Assembly: GCF_000797495.1 (NCBI RefSeq)
Contig: NZ_JTGN01000003.1
Location: 375,104-412,177, forward strand
From: Robinsoniella peoriensis
GTDB lineage: Bacteria; Bacillota; Clostridia; Lachnospirales; Lachnospiraceae
Direction: 5' to 3'
DNA: 37,074 bases
Each line of letters opens with the position of its first letter. The stretch's first letter is position 1. This document shows positions 6,892 to 13,952 of this stretch, in pieces. The notes under the pieces are model-generated. The model did not search any database. It worked only from the letters and a program-made list of their open reading frames with translations, and was not told where the DNA came from. Both the position numbers and the translations under genes were made by a program.

Positions 6892-8385
6892 TTGACAATT
6901 AAGAAAAAAATCAGGATATCCAATATTATGATGGTCCTGATTCCCATTTTATTTACGGCAATCGTGATAAATGTTTGCCTGCACACGTCATTGGGAAGTT
7001 ACTGGTATACTCTGGAAGCCATGTACAGCGATGAAAACAGTATTCAGTTTGCTCAGAGCATGATCTATACCTACCAGCAGGAGTTGTGGGAGAATAATTG
7101 GGGGCAGGGGAAATACCCGGATGCGATATCTGAAATTAACCGCAGTGACGAGATGAACCATCTGGAAGATAAGCTGTCAGGGATGGGATACCAGTTCATG
7201 ATCACAAAAAATGAAAAGTTGATCTATACCAATCTTACGGAAGAAGATATGCAGGCGGCCCGGTCGGTAGCCGGGGATGCGATTGATACGGCAAAGACTC
7301 TTACCGCCAGCAGGCATGAGGTTTCTGTTATCAAGAATACTTTTTATCATGGTGAGAAAGTATTCTGTATTACGGCTGTTCACCGTCAGCAGACAGATCA
7401 GGGGGTTGTGAATTATCTGAAGAATTATATCCTGAAATACTTGATTGGAATACTTGCATTCTTTGTAGCACTGACTGTATTTGTGAATGGAATAACCTCC
7501 TGGTGGATATCAAGAAGCATCTTAAAACCGCTGCATCAGTTGAGTCTGGGTACAAAAGAAATCCGGGAAGGGAATCTGGATACCAGGATGGAATATCAGA
7601 AGAAAGATGAGTTTGGGGAAGTATGCAGGGACTTTGACGAGATGCGTGCTTATCTGAAAGAGTCCGTTGACCAGCGCCTGAGAGATGAAAAACGCAGACG
7701 TTCTCTCATCACCGGTATTTCCCACGACCTAAGGACGCCACTTACATCCATCAGCGGCTATCTTGACGGGCTGATGGATGGGATTGCAGATACCCGGGAA
7801 AAAAGAAGCCGTTATCTGCAGGCGATTAAGACCCGGACGGGGAATCTCGTGAGCCTTGTGGACAGTCTTTCGGAGTACAGCAGGCTGGACAATGGGTTCC
7901 GGTACCGGATGGAGAGAGCAGATTTTAAGGATTTTGTGGATCAGTACCTGGGAACCTATCGGTCTGACGCAGAACAGAACCATGTGGAAATAACTTTCTT
8001 ATATGGAAAAGAGACCTATCCGGTACAGATTGACAGGGAGGAATTCAAACGGGTGTTTGACAATCTGTTTGCAAACACGGTCAAATACCGCACGTTAGAA
8101 AAATCAAACATTCAGATATCACTAAAACGCACGATGGAAGGCACGGATATCGAACTGGTATTTCAAGATGACGGACCGGGAGTGCCATGTGAGAGCCTGG
8201 AACAGATATTTGACAGTTTTTACCGGGTGGATGATGCAAGAACCCAGTCTGAAAAAGGAAGCGGCATTGGGCTGGCCGTGGTGAAAGAAATCATTCTTGG
8301 ACACGGCGGTAAAGTCCGGGCGGAGAACAGGGAAGGGCTGGCTATGATCATCCATCTTCCAATAACCAGGGAGGATATAACATAG
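6892..8385 (+). CDS. Sensor histidine kinase (HAMP, HisKA, HATPase)
   Basis: A 497-residue membrane kinase. The TTG at 6892 is preferred because it has AAGGAGAG at the right spacing; the upstream TTG at 6820 has no ribosome site and its extension overlaps the leader ORF. One TM segment lies at about residues 10-30, an extracellular sensor at 31-175 and a second TM at about 182-205. HAMP, a HisKA dimerisation helix with the H-box SHDLRTP (phospho-acceptor H278) and an ATPase domain with DDGPGVP and GSGIGLA motifs follow. Stop and next start are adjacent (TAG ATG), so kinase and regulator are co-translated. The ligand is unknown; nothing in the neighbourhood is a clear target. Confidence 0.93.
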   Translation: MTIKKKIRISNIMMVLIPILFTAIVINVCLHTSLGSYWYTLEAMYSDENSIQFAQSMIYTYQQELWENNWGQGKYPDAISEINRSDEMNHLEDKLSGMGYQFMITKNEKLIYTNLTEEDMQAARSVAGDAIDTAKTLTASRHEVSVIKNTFYHGEKVFCITAVHRQQTDQGVVNYLKNYILKYLIGILAFFVALTVFVNGITSWWISRSILKPLHQLSLGTKEIREGNLDTRMEYQKKDEFGEVCRDFDEMRAYLKESVDQRLRDEKRRRSLITGISHDLRTPLTSISGYLDGLMDGIADTREKRSRYLQAIKTRTGNLVSLVDSLSEYSRLDNGFRYRMERADFKDFVDQYLGTYRSDAEQNHVEITFLYGKETYPVQIDREEFKRVFDNLFANTVKYRTLEKSNIQISLKRTMEGTDIELVFQDDGPGVPCESLEQIFDSFYRVDDARTQSEKGSGIGLAVVKEIILGHGGKVRAENREGLAMIIHLPITREDIT

Positions 8386-9081
8386 ATGGAAAAAATATTG
8401 ATTGTGGAAGACGATGAACTGATTGCGGAGCTGGAGCGGGATTATCTGGAAGCCAATGGGTTCGGGACTGAAATTGCTTATGATGGGCTGGAAGGAGAAA
8501 GAAAGGCAAAAACAGGAGGCTATGATGCTATTTTACTGGATGTGATGCTTCCGGGAAAAACAGGTTTTGATGTATGCCGGGAATTGAGGCGGTTTTTACA
8601 TCTGCCGATTATTATGGTGACGGCAAAGAAAGAAGATATCGACAAAATCCGGGGACTTGGTCTGGGTGCAGACGATTATCTGGTGAAACCCTTCAGTCCG
8701 GCAGAACTGGTAGCCAGAGTGAAGTCCCATATCCATATCCACAGTCTGCTGCTGGAATCGCAGGATGAAAATGCAGAGACTGATATCACTTATCAGAATC
8801 TTACCATTCTTCCAAAATCCAGAATGGTGTATCTGGACAAGAAAGAGGTTATCCTGGTAAACAAAGAGTTTGAACTTCTGCTTTTTCTGGCAGAGAATCC
8901 GAATATCGTCTTTTCTAAAGACACACTTTTTGACCGCATATGGGGAATGGATTCCATAGGAGATATGGCGACAGTAACGGTACATATCAACCGCTTGCGG
9001 GATAAGCTTGGAAAAAATTCAGAAAAAGCACAGTTTATCGAGACTGTCTGGGGAGCAGGATACCGTTTCAGAATTAGCTGA
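8386..9081 (+). CDS. OmpR-family response regulator
   Basis: A 231-residue two-domain regulator. The receiver domain (1-120) shows the acidic pocket EDD at 8-10, the phospho-acceptor D52 in LLDVMLPG and the conserved K101 in LVKPF. The C-terminal winged helix of the OmpR/PhoB type (about 130-230) ends in the usual VWGAGYRF. It starts immediately after the kinase stop, with GGGAGGATA upstream, and is its cognate partner. Its targets are not evident here; autoregulation of the operon is likely but unproven. Confidence 0.95.
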   Translation: MEKILIVEDDELIAELERDYLEANGFGTEIAYDGLEGERKAKTGGYDAILLDVMLPGKTGFDVCRELRRFLHLPIIMVTAKKEDIDKIRGLGLGADDYLVKPFSPAELVARVKSHIHIHSLLLESQDENAETDITYQNLTILPKSRMVYLDKKEVILVNKEFELLLFLAENPNIVFSKDTLFDRIWGMDSIGDMATVTVHINRLRDKLGKNSEKAQFIETVWGAGYRFRIS

Positions 9082-9108
9082 TGAATAGAAAAAAAAGAAA
9101 AAAGGGTA

Positions 9109-9139
9109 TTGACCTTGAGTTAGGTTCAGGGTTTATAGT
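9109..9139 (+). promoter_or_regulatory. MerR-type promoter with a 19-bp spacer
   Basis: TTGACC (9109-9114) and TATAGT (9134-9139) are near-consensus minus 35 and minus 10 boxes separated by 19 bp instead of 17. An imperfect dyad (CCTTGAGTT/AGGTTCAGG) fills the spacer. Over-long spacers with the operator inside are the hallmark of promoters activated by MerR-family proteins through DNA distortion, so the downstream MerR gene probably activates its own operon. Confidence 0.8.
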
Positions 9140-9177
9140 CATTACAGAATCGATTCTACAGACAGGAGGAATGAAAT

Positions 9178-9585
9178 ATGACCATTAAAGAGGCATCCGA
9201 AAAAACTGGCATATCCGTTGATAATCTCCGTTATTACGAAAGGATAGGACTTATTCCGGAAGTACCGCGCAGTGCTTCCAAAATTAGAAATTATGATGAT
9301 GTCACGTTAAGCTGGATAGATTTTGTAATGCGCTTTAAACGTGGTGGCATGGCACTGGAATCCATTCGTGAGTATGTACAGCTTGCGATGGAAGGGGAAG
9401 AAACAAAACCCGCCAGAAAAGATATTTTATTGGAAACAAAAGAACAGCTGGAAATTAAATTAGTGGAAATCCAGGAAAGCCTTGATGTAATCAGTTACAA
9501 GCTGGACACTTATGACCAGAAATGCGGTCCCGTCACGATAGATATGGTAAATGACTGGAAGAAGAAAAAAGAACAGGAATCATAA
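9178..9585 (+). CDS. MerR-family transcriptional regulator
   Basis: A 135-residue MerR protein. The N-terminal winged helix contains TGISVDNLRYYERIGLIP at about residues 10-27, the wing RNYDDVTLSWI, and a long dimerisation helix at about 75-125. One cysteine (in DQKCGP near residue 116) lies close to the C-terminus. The length and lack of a large effector domain fit the AdhR-like subgroup, which responds to aldehydes or thiol stress and controls alcohol dehydrogenase or oxidoreductase genes; the two downstream genes are oxidoreductase-like, which agrees. GACAGGAGGAATG gives a good ribosome site. The inducer is unknown. Confidence 0.92.
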   Translation: MTIKEASEKTGISVDNLRYYERIGLIPEVPRSASKIRNYDDVTLSWIDFVMRFKRGGMALESIREYVQLAMEGEETKPARKDILLETKEQLEIKLVEIQESLDVISYKLDTYDQKCGPVTIDMVNDWKKKKEQES

Positions 9586-9600
9586 ATTTGGAGGTAAACC

Positions 9601-10152
9601 ATGAAAAAAGATATTGGAAAATCATTAGCATTATATCCGACACCCTTAGTAGTTGTAGGGGCTGTTGTGGAAGGAAAACCAAACTGGCTTTTAGTCGGAC
9701 ATTTGGGGATTATGGGCCATGACCACATTATGGTGAGCCTGGCAAACGCACATTACACGAATAAGGGCATCAAAGAAACAAAAAAGCTTTCCGTAGCAAT
9801 TGTGGACGAAGCAATGCTTACAAAAGCAGATTATGTGGGCTGTGTCAGCGGCGCGAAGGAAGATAAATCTGGAATATTTGCTTATCATATGAGCGATTCT
9901 GGGGTACCAATCATGGATGAGGCACCTGTGGTTATGGAGTGCAGCGTTGAGGATATCTATCAAACACAAGGATTTGAAAGCTTTATCTGCACCATCGACC
10001 ATGTTTATGCAGAGGAACAGGTAATCAATGGACAGGGAAAACTGGATTATCATACTTTAAAACCCGTACTGTTTGAAATGCCAACCTATGAGTACCTCCG
10101 GACCGGAGATATCATTGGGAAATGTATGAAGATTGGTAAAGAGGAAGCATAA
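9601..10152 (+). CDS. Flavin reductase-like FMN-binding protein
   Basis: A 183-residue protein of the flavin reductase/flavoredoxin split-barrel type. The opening TPLVVVGAVVEGKPNWLLVG and the central SVAIVDEAMLTKADYVG are characteristic: these strands bind FMN and the second bears the loop near the isoalloxazine. It starts 15 bp after the MerR stop with a TTGGAGG site. Relatives reduce free flavin with NAD(P)H or transfer electrons to partner proteins. Placement between a MerR regulator and an iron alcohol dehydrogenase suggests a role in redox or carbonyl stress. The electron partner is not shown. Confidence 0.85.
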   Translation: MKKDIGKSLALYPTPLVVVGAVVEGKPNWLLVGHLGIMGHDHIMVSLANAHYTNKGIKETKKLSVAIVDEAMLTKADYVGCVSGAKEDKSGIFAYHMSDSGVPIMDEAPVVMECSVEDIYQTQGFESFICTIDHVYAEEQVINGQGKLDYHTLKPVLFEMPTYEYLRTGDIIGKCMKIGKEEA

Positions 10153-10185
10153 CAGGCAGTTTGCTGATAATCGAGAAACAAACAG

Positions 10186-10226
10186 TATTTGCAGCATCGT
10201 GCATTTAGATTTCCTATTTGCAGCAT
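10186..10226 (+). repeat. Two 12-bp direct repeats 29 bp apart
   Basis: TATTTGCAGCAT occurs at 10186-10197 and 10215-10226 in the 139-bp gap before the alcohol dehydrogenase gene. The spacing is about three helical turns, so it could be a paired protein-binding site that lets this gene be regulated apart from the flavin reductase; no binding protein is identified. Confidence 0.6.
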
Positions 10227-10291
10227 ATCAGATGCAGAGAAAACTGTTACATATAAAATAGAAATTAGAAGATAAAAAGGAGAATTTAAAC

Positions 10292-11464
10292 ATGTTAGGA
10301 AATTTTGCGTTTACAAACCCAACGAAACTTTATTTTGGAGAAGATTCCTTAAGCTATCTGAATGAGGAACTGCCAAAATACGGAAAGAATATACAGCTTG
10401 TATATGGCGGCGGCTCCATTAAAAAGACAGGCATTTACGATAAGGTCACAGCAATCTTAAAAGCCAATGGAAAAGCAATCTTCGAGGATGGCGGCGTTAT
10501 GCCAAATCCAACGGTTGAAAAGCTCTATGAGGGCGTTCAGATTGCAAGGGAGAATAAGGTGGACTTTATTTTGGCGGTGGGCGGCGGTTCCTGCTGCGAT
10601 TATGCAAAAGCAGTCTCTATATCTGTCAATTGCAAGGAGGATCCGTGGGAAAAGTATTATCTGAAATTCGAGGACGTGGATGCAGACACAAAGATTATCC
10701 CGGTAGGATGTGTGCTGACTATGGTTGGGACCGGGTCTGAGATGAATGGCGGCGCAGTGATAACAAACCATGAGAGTAAGCTGAAAATCGGACATATCTT
10801 CGGAGAACGGGTATTCCCGAAATTTGCCGTTTTAAATCCGACCTTTACCTATTCCCTGCCGAAGTACCAGATGGTATCCGGATTTTATGATATCCTGAAT
10901 CATATCTGCGAACAGTATTTTTCAGGAGAGGATGATAATACATCTGATTATCTGATGGAGGGACTGATGCGGTCACTGATCCACAGCTCCAGAATTGCAA
11001 TAAAGGAGCCGGAAAACTATGAGGCAAGAAGCAATATCATGTGGACTGCCACATGGGCACTGAATACCCTGGTAGCTATGGGAAAAACCACAGACTGGAT
11101 GGTGCATATGCTTGGCCAGGCAGTGGGTGCTCATACAGATGCAACACACGGTATGACACTTTCTGCTGTCTCGCTGCCCTATTACCGACATATCATGCCA
11201 TACGGGCTTTTGAAGTTTAAAAGATTTGCAGAGAATGTCTGGAATATTAATCCGACAGGAAAGAGTGATAAGGAAGTTGCAAAAGCTGGTTTAGATGCGA
11301 TGGAAGCCTGGATGAAAGAGATTGGTGTAGTGATGAACATCAAGGAACTGGGTGTGACAGAGGAGATGCTGGATGACCTTGTTAAGAGTACCCTTGTTAT
11401 GGAAGGTGGTTATAAAGTGCTGACACCTGAAGAAATTAAGGTGATTTTTAAAGAAAGTCTGTAA
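10292..11464 (+). CDS. Iron-containing alcohol dehydrogenase (BdhA/YqhD-like)
   Basis: A 390-residue group III alcohol dehydrogenase. The dinucleotide-binding part has LVYGGGSIKKTG and the GGGS motif at about residues 33-105. Metal ligands appear in the second half as an Asp and a His (YDILNHICEQ) and the paired histidines of MVHMLGQAVGAHTDATHG. Length and motifs fit NAD(P)H-dependent butanol or aldehyde reductases that detoxify aldehydes or carry out fermentative alcohol formation. A strong AAGGAG site precedes ATG 10292. It is probably part of the MerR-controlled unit, possibly with its own promoter in the preceding gap. The physiological substrate cannot be read from the sequence. Confidence 0.93.
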   Translation: MLGNFAFTNPTKLYFGEDSLSYLNEELPKYGKNIQLVYGGGSIKKTGIYDKVTAILKANGKAIFEDGGVMPNPTVEKLYEGVQIARENKVDFILAVGGGSCCDYAKAVSISVNCKEDPWEKYYLKFEDVDADTKIIPVGCVLTMVGTGSEMNGGAVITNHESKLKIGHIFGERVFPKFAVLNPTFTYSLPKYQMVSGFYDILNHICEQYFSGEDDNTSDYLMEGLMRSLIHSSRIAIKEPENYEARSNIMWTATWALNTLVAMGKTTDWMVHMLGQAVGAHTDATHGMTLSAVSLPYYRHIMPYGLLKFKRFAENVWNINPTGKSDKEVAKAGLDAMEAWMKEIGVVMNIKELGVTEEMLDDLVKSTLVMEGGYKVLTPEEIKVIFKESL

Positions 11465-11496
11465 TATGGATATATAAAAGGCCTGTTTCCAGTCTG

Positions 11497-11545
11497 CCAT
11501 ACCATTCGCTACATCTAAAGGTAGTGGTATGGGCTGAGAATTTTT
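11497..11545 (+). terminator. Possible terminator (first of two)
   Basis: CCATACCA (11497-11504) pairs perfectly with TGGTATGG (11525-11532), with an inner CTAC/GTAG pairing after a 4-nt bulge. A T5 run follows at 11541-11545, eight bases past the stem. It could be a weak terminator or an mRNA-end hairpin. Confidence 0.5.
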
Positions 11546-11565
11546 ATAATGTTATATATTTTCAG

Positions 11566-11606
11566 GGATGCACCAATCTTAAGCGGATTTGGTACATCCT
11601 TTTTTT
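11566..11606 (+). terminator. Intrinsic terminator of the MerR-dehydrogenase unit
   Basis: GGATGCACCAATC (11566-11578) pairs with GATTTGGTACATCC (11586-11599) with one mismatch and a small bulge, and is followed directly by seven T residues (11600-11606). It is a classic rho-independent terminator and separates the redox unit from the LytTR regulator operon. Confidence 0.85.
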
Positions 11607-11796
11607 AATTATAATTCAAACACTTTCTGTATTACTCAAAGAACTCCCATTACTATTTTGCATTATTTAAAGCTATAGAAATGCATTAAGGATACGTATT
11701 TGTTATAAATCGTAGCACATGCTAATATGGAAGTAAAGATGGAAAGTATTTCGCCGCAGAAAGCAGAACAACGCAGGAAAAAGGAGAATAAAGGAT
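11607..11796 (+). other. Gap before the LytTR operon
   Basis: With the two hairpins above, this makes a 332-bp stretch without a gene. It is AT-rich and must hold the LytTR operon promoter; the best minus 10 is TATAAA near 11704, without a good minus 35. An inverted TGCATT/AATGCA pair flanks 11662-11684. I saw no AgrD-like peptide frame, tRNA or recognisable riboswitch. AAAGGAG near 11780 is the ribosome site of the next gene. Confidence 0.5.
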
Positions 11797-12501
11797 ATGA
11801 GAGTAGCGGTAGTAGATGATTCAATAGAGGATGCGGATCGTATTGTATCATATTTAGAGCAGTTTGAACGAGAAAACAGCCAAAGTTTTCAGACAAAAGT
11901 CTTTTATGCCAGCTTTGACTTTTTAGAAGAATATTGTGGGGATTACGATGTTATTTTTTTGGATATCGAAATGCCCGGGAGTAATGGCTTAGAGGTGGCG
12001 CGGGAAATAAGAGGGAGAGACCAGGCAGTCGGTATCATCTTTATTACCAGTCTGGCCCAGTATGCCATTGAGGGGTATGAGGTCCAGGCAATTGATTTCA
12101 TGGTAAAACCAGTCGGTTACTACAATTTTTCGATGAAACTGGAAAAAGCATTCCGTTTTATAGAAATTCATAAAGAGCAGGATATTTTAATCAGCAATAA
12201 AGATGGCATTGTCCGAATAACAGCTTCTGATATCTTTTACATAGAGAAAGACCGTGATTATCTTTTGTTTTATACAAGGCAGGGATGTTCCAAGAGCAGA
12301 GGGAGTATGAAGGAAATCAAGGATAAACTGAAATCCCTTCCTTTTGCCGAGTGCAGCTCCGGCTGTTTAATCAATCTGAATTATGTAAGGAGGGTAGAGA
12401 AAGAAAGTGTGGTATTGACTACAGATCAGAAGCTTCCGCTTTCCAGAAGGTTAAAAAAACTGTTTGCACAAGATTATATTAGATTCATGGGAGGCTTGTA
12501 A
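11797..12501 (+). CDS. LytTR-family response regulator (AgrA-like)
   Basis: A 234-residue regulator. The receiver domain shows VVDDS at 5-9, the phospho-acceptor D56 in IFLDIEMPG and K104 in FMVKP. A LytTR DNA-binding domain (about 135-230) carries the IFYIEKDRDYL and SSGCLINLNYVRRV features of this fold. LytTR regulators bind pairs of short direct repeats upstream of weak promoters. The cognate kinase follows immediately, and a repeat pair lies in front of the membrane GH3 gene, which makes that gene the best candidate target. Confidence 0.94.
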   Translation: MRVAVVDDSIEDADRIVSYLEQFERENSQSFQTKVFYASFDFLEEYCGDYDVIFLDIEMPGSNGLEVAREIRGRDQAVGIIFITSLAQYAIEGYEVQAIDFMVKPVGYYNFSMKLEKAFRFIEIHKEQDILISNKDGIVRITASDIFYIEKDRDYLLFYTRQGCSKSRGSMKEIKDKLKSLPFAECSSGCLINLNYVRRVEKESVVLTTDQKLPLSRRLKKLFAQDYIRFMGGL

Positions 12502-12502
12502 G

Positions 12503-13825
12503 ATGATATATAACTTTTTTGAAAATCTTTGTATTCAATTTCCATTTCAGCTGCTTATTTCAGAAGGGATCTTTTTACTTGATGTACCTAGAAGAAAGCG
12601 CTTTGTACCGAGGCTGGTCATTTGCCTGGCTCTGCAAATCATTTTGGGCATTCTGTGGGAATCTGCACTAACATACTTATTACCTCAATCCTTATTCCAA
12701 TACGTCCTGTTGTATTTTGGCTACGCGCTTTTAACGATGATACCCATTCTGGGCAGTTTCGATATCGGAATTCAGGAGCTGATTTTTATTCTGGCAGGTG
12801 GATATGCGACAGAACATATGACTTTTGCACTCAGCAGGATTGTTCTGCACCTGATACGTGTAAGATATCAATTATATGGCAGCCTGCTTCACCTGTTGGT
12901 CACACGATACCTTATTTATGTGTTTGGGGCAGCGGCGGTATACCTTTTAATCATCCGAACAAAGAAAAAAGAGAATAAACTGAGGGACAGTGATTTTAGG
13001 ATTGCAGTGCTTGGTTTTATCATCATGGTCTTTGCCATTGGATTCAGTGTTTACTGGTCCTATCCCAAGGAATATATCGGCACCCGGATTGGGGACATCA
13101 TCTGTCCTGCATACAGCTTTTTATGCTGCGTGCTTGTACTTTTGATGGAGTATTACGTGCTCCGGGAAAACAGCTTGAAACATGAACAGGAAATGATGGA
13201 GCAGCTTCTCCAAATATCAACTGCACAGCAGAAAAGCTCAAAAGAAGCCATCGATATCATCAATATGAAGTGCCATGACCTGAAACACCAGATGAAAGCA
13301 TTGGCGAAGATAGAAGATGACAGTTCCAGAACAGAGTATTTACAGGAGATTCGGGATGCGGTATCCATTTATGACGCTACCTACCATACCGGGTGCAGCG
13401 CGCTGGATTATGTGCTCCGGGAAAAAACACTGATATTCAATGAACGACAGATTGAGTTCAGCTGTATGGTGGAAGGTAAAATGATCTCATACATGACCTC
13501 TGCCGATGTGTATGCTCTCTTGGGAAACGCATTAGACAATGCACTGGAACGTGTGATGAAGGAAAAGAGAGGGGAACGTATCATCAGCTTTCAGATCAAA
13601 CACCATAATGATATGATGCTGATTCATCTGGAAAACAGATGCAGCAGCTCGCTTTCCTTTGAAAACGGTATGCCTGTCACAGAAAAAAAAGATAAGACGC
13701 GACACGGTTTTGGTGTAAAAAGCATGACTTATATTGTGGATAAATATCATGGTGATATTGTAATGTCTGTGCGGGACGGTAAGTTCAATCTGGATATCTT
13801 ACTTCCGTCATTGGCAGAAGAATAG
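12503..13825 (+). CDS. AgrC-like sensor kinase (GHKL family)
   Basis: A 440-residue kinase. ATG 12503 is chosen because it has a GGGAGGC site just upstream and follows the regulator stop at once; the alternative start at 12464 would overlap that gene. The N-terminal half (about 5-225) is made of six or seven hydrophobic helices and forms the sensor. A helical linker holds the histidine motif KCHDLKHQ (H258 the likely acceptor), and a GHKL-type ATPase domain with the N-box GNALDNALERV and HGFGVKSM follows. AgrC-type kinases usually sense peptides or small hydrophobic molecules at the membrane. No AgrB or AgrD gene is nearby, so the signal may come from elsewhere or may not be a peptide. Confidence 0.9.
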   Translation: MIYNFFENLCIQFPFQLLISEGIFLLDVPRRKRFVPRLVICLALQIILGILWESALTYLLPQSLFQYVLLYFGYALLTMIPILGSFDIGIQELIFILAGGYATEHMTFALSRIVLHLIRVRYQLYGSLLHLLVTRYLIYVFGAAAVYLLIIRTKKKENKLRDSDFRIAVLGFIIMVFAIGFSVYWSYPKEYIGTRIGDIICPAYSFLCCVLVLLMEYYVLRENSLKHEQEMMEQLLQISTAQQKSSKEAIDIINMKCHDLKHQMKALAKIEDDSSRTEYLQEIRDAVSIYDATYHTGCSALDYVLREKTLIFNERQIEFSCMVEGKMISYMTSADVYALLGNALDNALERVMKEKRGERIISFQIKHHNDMMLIHLENRCSSSLSFENGMPVTEKKDKTRHGFGVKSMTYIVDKYHGDIVMSVRDGKFNLDILLPSLAEE

Positions 13826-13900
13826 ACCAGTTTACCGATTATCGTAAAAAAACGACCAGTTTTCGCATTTACATTTACATAGACTTTTCCCTGCTATAAT
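13825..13900 (+). promoter_or_regulatory. Putative LytTR-controlled promoter of the GH3 operon
   Basis: GACCAGTTT is repeated at 13825-13833 and 13854-13862 (29-bp period). It is followed by TATAAT at 13895-13900 with no consensus minus 35; TTTACA is 15 or 21 bp away. A perfect minus 10 with a poor minus 35 and upstream direct repeats suggests an activator-dependent promoter. The repeats resemble LytTR half-sites (CAGTT core), but the usual period is nearer 21-22 bp, so the assignment to the neighbouring regulator is tentative. Confidence 0.55.
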
Positions 13901-13952
13901 AAACACAGTTAAAGAAATCAACTATAATTTTTAAAGCAAGGGAGGAAGAAAC

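Noticed and set aside
11607..11796. AgrD-like signal peptide or AgrB gene beside the LytTR pair
   Set aside because: Short frames here lack the cysteine-bearing amphipathic pattern and no AgrB-like protein is encoded in the window.
12464..12502. Upstream ATG start for the AgrC-like kinase
   Set aside because: Lies inside the regulator gene without a ribosome site; ATG 12503 follows GGGAGGC.
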